Of a DNA stretch of 5,080 nt, positions 3,377-5,080 are shown piece after piece. The translations under genes and the position numbers were made by a program. The stretch lies in contig JBHENW010000225.1 of the NCBI GenBank assembly GCA_046261875.1, positions 1-5,080 on the forward strand. The letters are read 5' to 3'. The DNA is from JBHENW01 sp046261875 (GTDB taxonomy: Bacteria; Acidobacteriota; Thermoanaerobaculia; UBA5066; Gp7-AA6). Each line of letters opens with the position of its first letter. Positions within the stretch are counted from its first letter, which is position 1. The notes under the pieces are model-generated. The model had not been told where the DNA came from and searched no databases. It was given only the letters and a program-made list of their open reading frames with translations.

Positions 3377-5080
3377 GCCTACCCTCCTTCTCGCGAAACT
3401 CTAAAGCCGCTGCCTTCCGCGTGAGCGCCTCCCGGAACGCCGGGAGATCGCGAAGGTTCCGAAACTCCGGCTCCGACTGGAGCTGATCCGCGCCGACACC
3501 CGCCGCGACCGCCCGCTCGATCCAGCGCAAGGCCTCGTCCGGCTTCTCATCGAGGGTTGCCACGACGGCGGCCTGAACGAAAGCGTCCGGGTTGTTCGGC
3601 TCGATCTCGAGCGCCTCCCGGATGTGGCGTCGGGCCGCCGGGAGCTGGCCGCTCTTGGCGTACGAGAGGGCGAGTGTGACGTGCAGCGCGGCGTCCTTCG
3701 GGTTGACGGCGAGCTGCTGCCGGCTGAGCTCGATCGCTTTCCGGTACGCCTCGAGTGAGCGCGGCCTCGCATCCGGCGTCCAACGGTACGCGTCGCCCAG
3801 ATTCGCCCAATTGAGCGGCTTGGCGGGTCCGATGCGCGCCGCCTCCTCGAAGGCCCGCGCGGATTCGCGGTACCGGCCGCGGAAATACTCGAGGTTGCCG
3901 AGGTTCGTGTACGCCCCGTCGTTGGGCTCGATGCGGGCCGAGCTTTCGTACGCCCGCCGCGCCTCGTCGAAGCGCCCCATCTGCTTGTAGGCGGCGCCGA
4001 GGTTGTTGTAGCCGCGCACGCTGTCCGGCATGAGCTGGACGACTCTCTCGAACATGGCGGCCGCTTCGGGATACTTTCCCTGCCGGTAATAGAAGCCGCC
4101 CGCGCGGTTGTAAACGTCCCAGCCGAGAGGCCGCAAAGTGATCGCCTGGCGGAAAGCCTTCTCGGCCTCGGAGGGGGAGCCGCTGCCCGCGTACGCCGCC
4201 GCCATTCCGAGCACTGCTTCGACGGACCGCGCGCTCTGAGACAGCGCCTTCTGAAACTCCTGGAGCGCGGCGGCGGCCTTGCCCGTCCGGAGCAGGAGGT
4301 GTCCGCGGGTGATGTGGACCTCGGCGAGCGCGGGATCCAGAGCGGTCGCGCGGTCCGAGGCCTTCATCGCGCGCTCCGCCCAACCGGTCTCCTGCGTGAG
4401 CGTGTACTTGTGCAGGTATCCGCGCGCCAGCGCCGCCTGGACGAGAGCCGATTCGGACGCCTCCGCGGCGAGCTTCTCGAGAATTTCGAGGGCGGAGTCG
4501 ACCGAGGCTTCCCTGTCGTAACGCTGCAGATAGCCGAGCGCCTCGGCATAGCTCTCCCGCGACGCCGCGGGCTCCAGACCGGCCCGCACGATCCCGCCGC
4601 CCGCCGGCGTCTCCCCGCGCAGGTCGAGCGCGACCCGCACGCGATCCGCCAGCTGGTCCTGGATCGCGAAGATCTCGGACGCGGCGCCGTCCACGGTTCC
4701 GGAAGCGACCTGATGGCCTCCGGGGACCTCGACGAGCGAGTAGGTCACCCGGACCTGATCCCCCAGGCGCTGGATGGTCCCGCGGAGCAGGATGTTGGCT
4801 CCCAGACTGCGCGCCATCTTGAGCAGATCCGCCTCCGCACGGGAGCGGGGCACGTCCGCGGAGGGAGGCGTGACCTGGACGCTGGGGAAGCGTTCCAGCC
4901 GCGCGCGGACGGTCTCCGCCAGGCCGTCGGAATACATCTGCGCCCGCGGCAGACCGCTCAGGTCGGTGAAAAGCACGGCGAGGTAACGGCCGTCGGTTCG
5001 CTCCGCCTCCGCCGGCGCGTTCTCGGAGCGGCGCGCGTTCCAGATCCAGAGGGCCGCGAGGATCGCTGCGGCGACGGCGG
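3366..5080 (-). CDS. Membrane-anchored TPR protein with an N-terminal FlgO/TolB-like domain, 5' end outside the window
   Basis: The frame is open from the right edge to the TAG at 3368-3366, 570 visible residues. It starts with a hydrophobic helix (AVAAAILAALWIW, about 5078-5040) and a short RR-containing linker. Next is a domain starting YLAVLFTDLSG and running through DGLAETVRARLERFPSVQV, LGANILLRGTIQRLGDQVRVTYSLVEV and EIFAIQDQLADRVRVAL (about 4985-4620). This is the pattern found after the membrane helix in many bacterial Ser/Thr kinases and CadC-type regulators. About nine to ten TPR units follow (about 4560-3470), with WxxLG/YNNLG and P-at-turn signatures, then the common end piece EPEFRNLRDLPAFREAL. 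A GTG at 4976 would cut the domain's first strand, so the real start lies upstream. The missing N-terminus is probably a kinase or DNA-binding domain; that is inference. Likely role: signalling or protein-protein scaffolding, coupled to the exported protein downstream. Confidence 0.88.
   Translation of the reverse strand, partial: AVAAAILAALWIWNARRSENAPAEAERTDGRYLAVLFTDLSGLPRAQMYSDGLAETVRARLERFPSVQVTPPSADVPRSRAEADLLKMARSLGANILLRGTIQRLGDQVRVTYSLVEVPGGHQVASGTVDGAASEIFAIQDQLADRVRVALDLRGETPAGGGIVRAGLEPAASRESYAEALGYLQRYDREASVDSALEILEKLAAEASESALVQAALARGYLHKYTLTQETGWAERAMKASDRATALDPALAEVHITRGHLLLRTGKAAAALQEFQKALSQSARSVEAVLGMAAAYAGSGSPSEAEKAFRQAITLRPLGWDVYNRAGGFYYRQGKYPEAAAMFERVVQLMPDSVRGYNNLGAAYKQMGRFDEARRAYESSARIEPNDGAYTNLGNLEYFRGRYRESARAFEEAARIGPAKPLNWANLGDAYRWTPDARPRSLEAYRKAIELSRQQLAVNPKDAALHVTLALSYAKSGQLPAARRHIREALEIEPNNPDAFVQAAVVATLDEKPDEALRWIERAVAAGVGADQLQSEPEFRNLRDLPAFREALTRKAAALEFREKEGRHVP

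Noticed and set aside
3547..4383. Long minus-strand frame inside the TPR gene, shifted by one
   Set aside because: It is an Arg/Gly/Pro-rich shadow of the TPR coding frame with no independent start signal or family similarity.
4974..4976. GTG at 4976 as the true start of the TPR gene
   Set aside because: It falls inside the first strand of the FlgO/TolB-like domain, and the frame continues upstream through a clear membrane helix to the window edge.

Overview
The window is GC-rich and gene-dense, with strongly G/C-biased third codon positions. It looks like the chromosome of a high-GC Gram-negative bacterium. The truncated membrane-anchored TPR protein at the right edge, the short secreted Cys-containing protein behind it and the stand-alone bacterial Ku together suggest Acidobacteriota or a similar soil or sediment lineage. 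That placement is inference; there is no rRNA or other marker gene here. I see no tRNA, CRISPR array, insertion sequence or prophage gene.

Layout, left to right. Positions 1-43 hold only the first codons of a leftward gene that leaves the window. A 124-bp divergent intergenic region follows. Next comes a rightward group: a 46-aa two-helix membrane peptide of the lmo0937/DUF5670 type, a HAD-superfamily phosphatase, and a small VOC (glyoxalase-like) protein that overlaps the HAD stop codon by an ATGA junction. This group runs head-on into a leftward pair, leaving 14 bp between stop codons. The leftward pair is a 50-aa Cys-rich metallothionein-like protein followed by Ku, the DNA-end-binding protein of bacterial non-homologous end joining. 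Divergent from the metallothionein gene is a 113-aa protein, 39% glycine, with Gln-Gly-Gly-X repeats and an acidic tail. A strong bidirectional terminator separates it from the last leftward group: a long TPR protein, open at the right edge, whose 3' end overlaps by 11 nt a small exported, probably lipidated, protein.

Several small genes here (lmo0937-type peptide, metallothionein, Gly-rich disordered protein) and ku are of kinds often tied to stress or stationary phase. A near-identical 14-mer (13 of 14 bases) lies upstream of the lmo0937-type gene and between the metallothionein and Gly-rich genes, so a shared regulator is possible but unproven. The most unusual points are the metallothionein-ku pairing, the divergent Gly-rich protein built from 12-bp repeat units, and the coupled TPR/lipoprotein pair. 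I do not see a clear new multi-gene defence or mobile system; most of the window is ordinary core and stress-related gene content.
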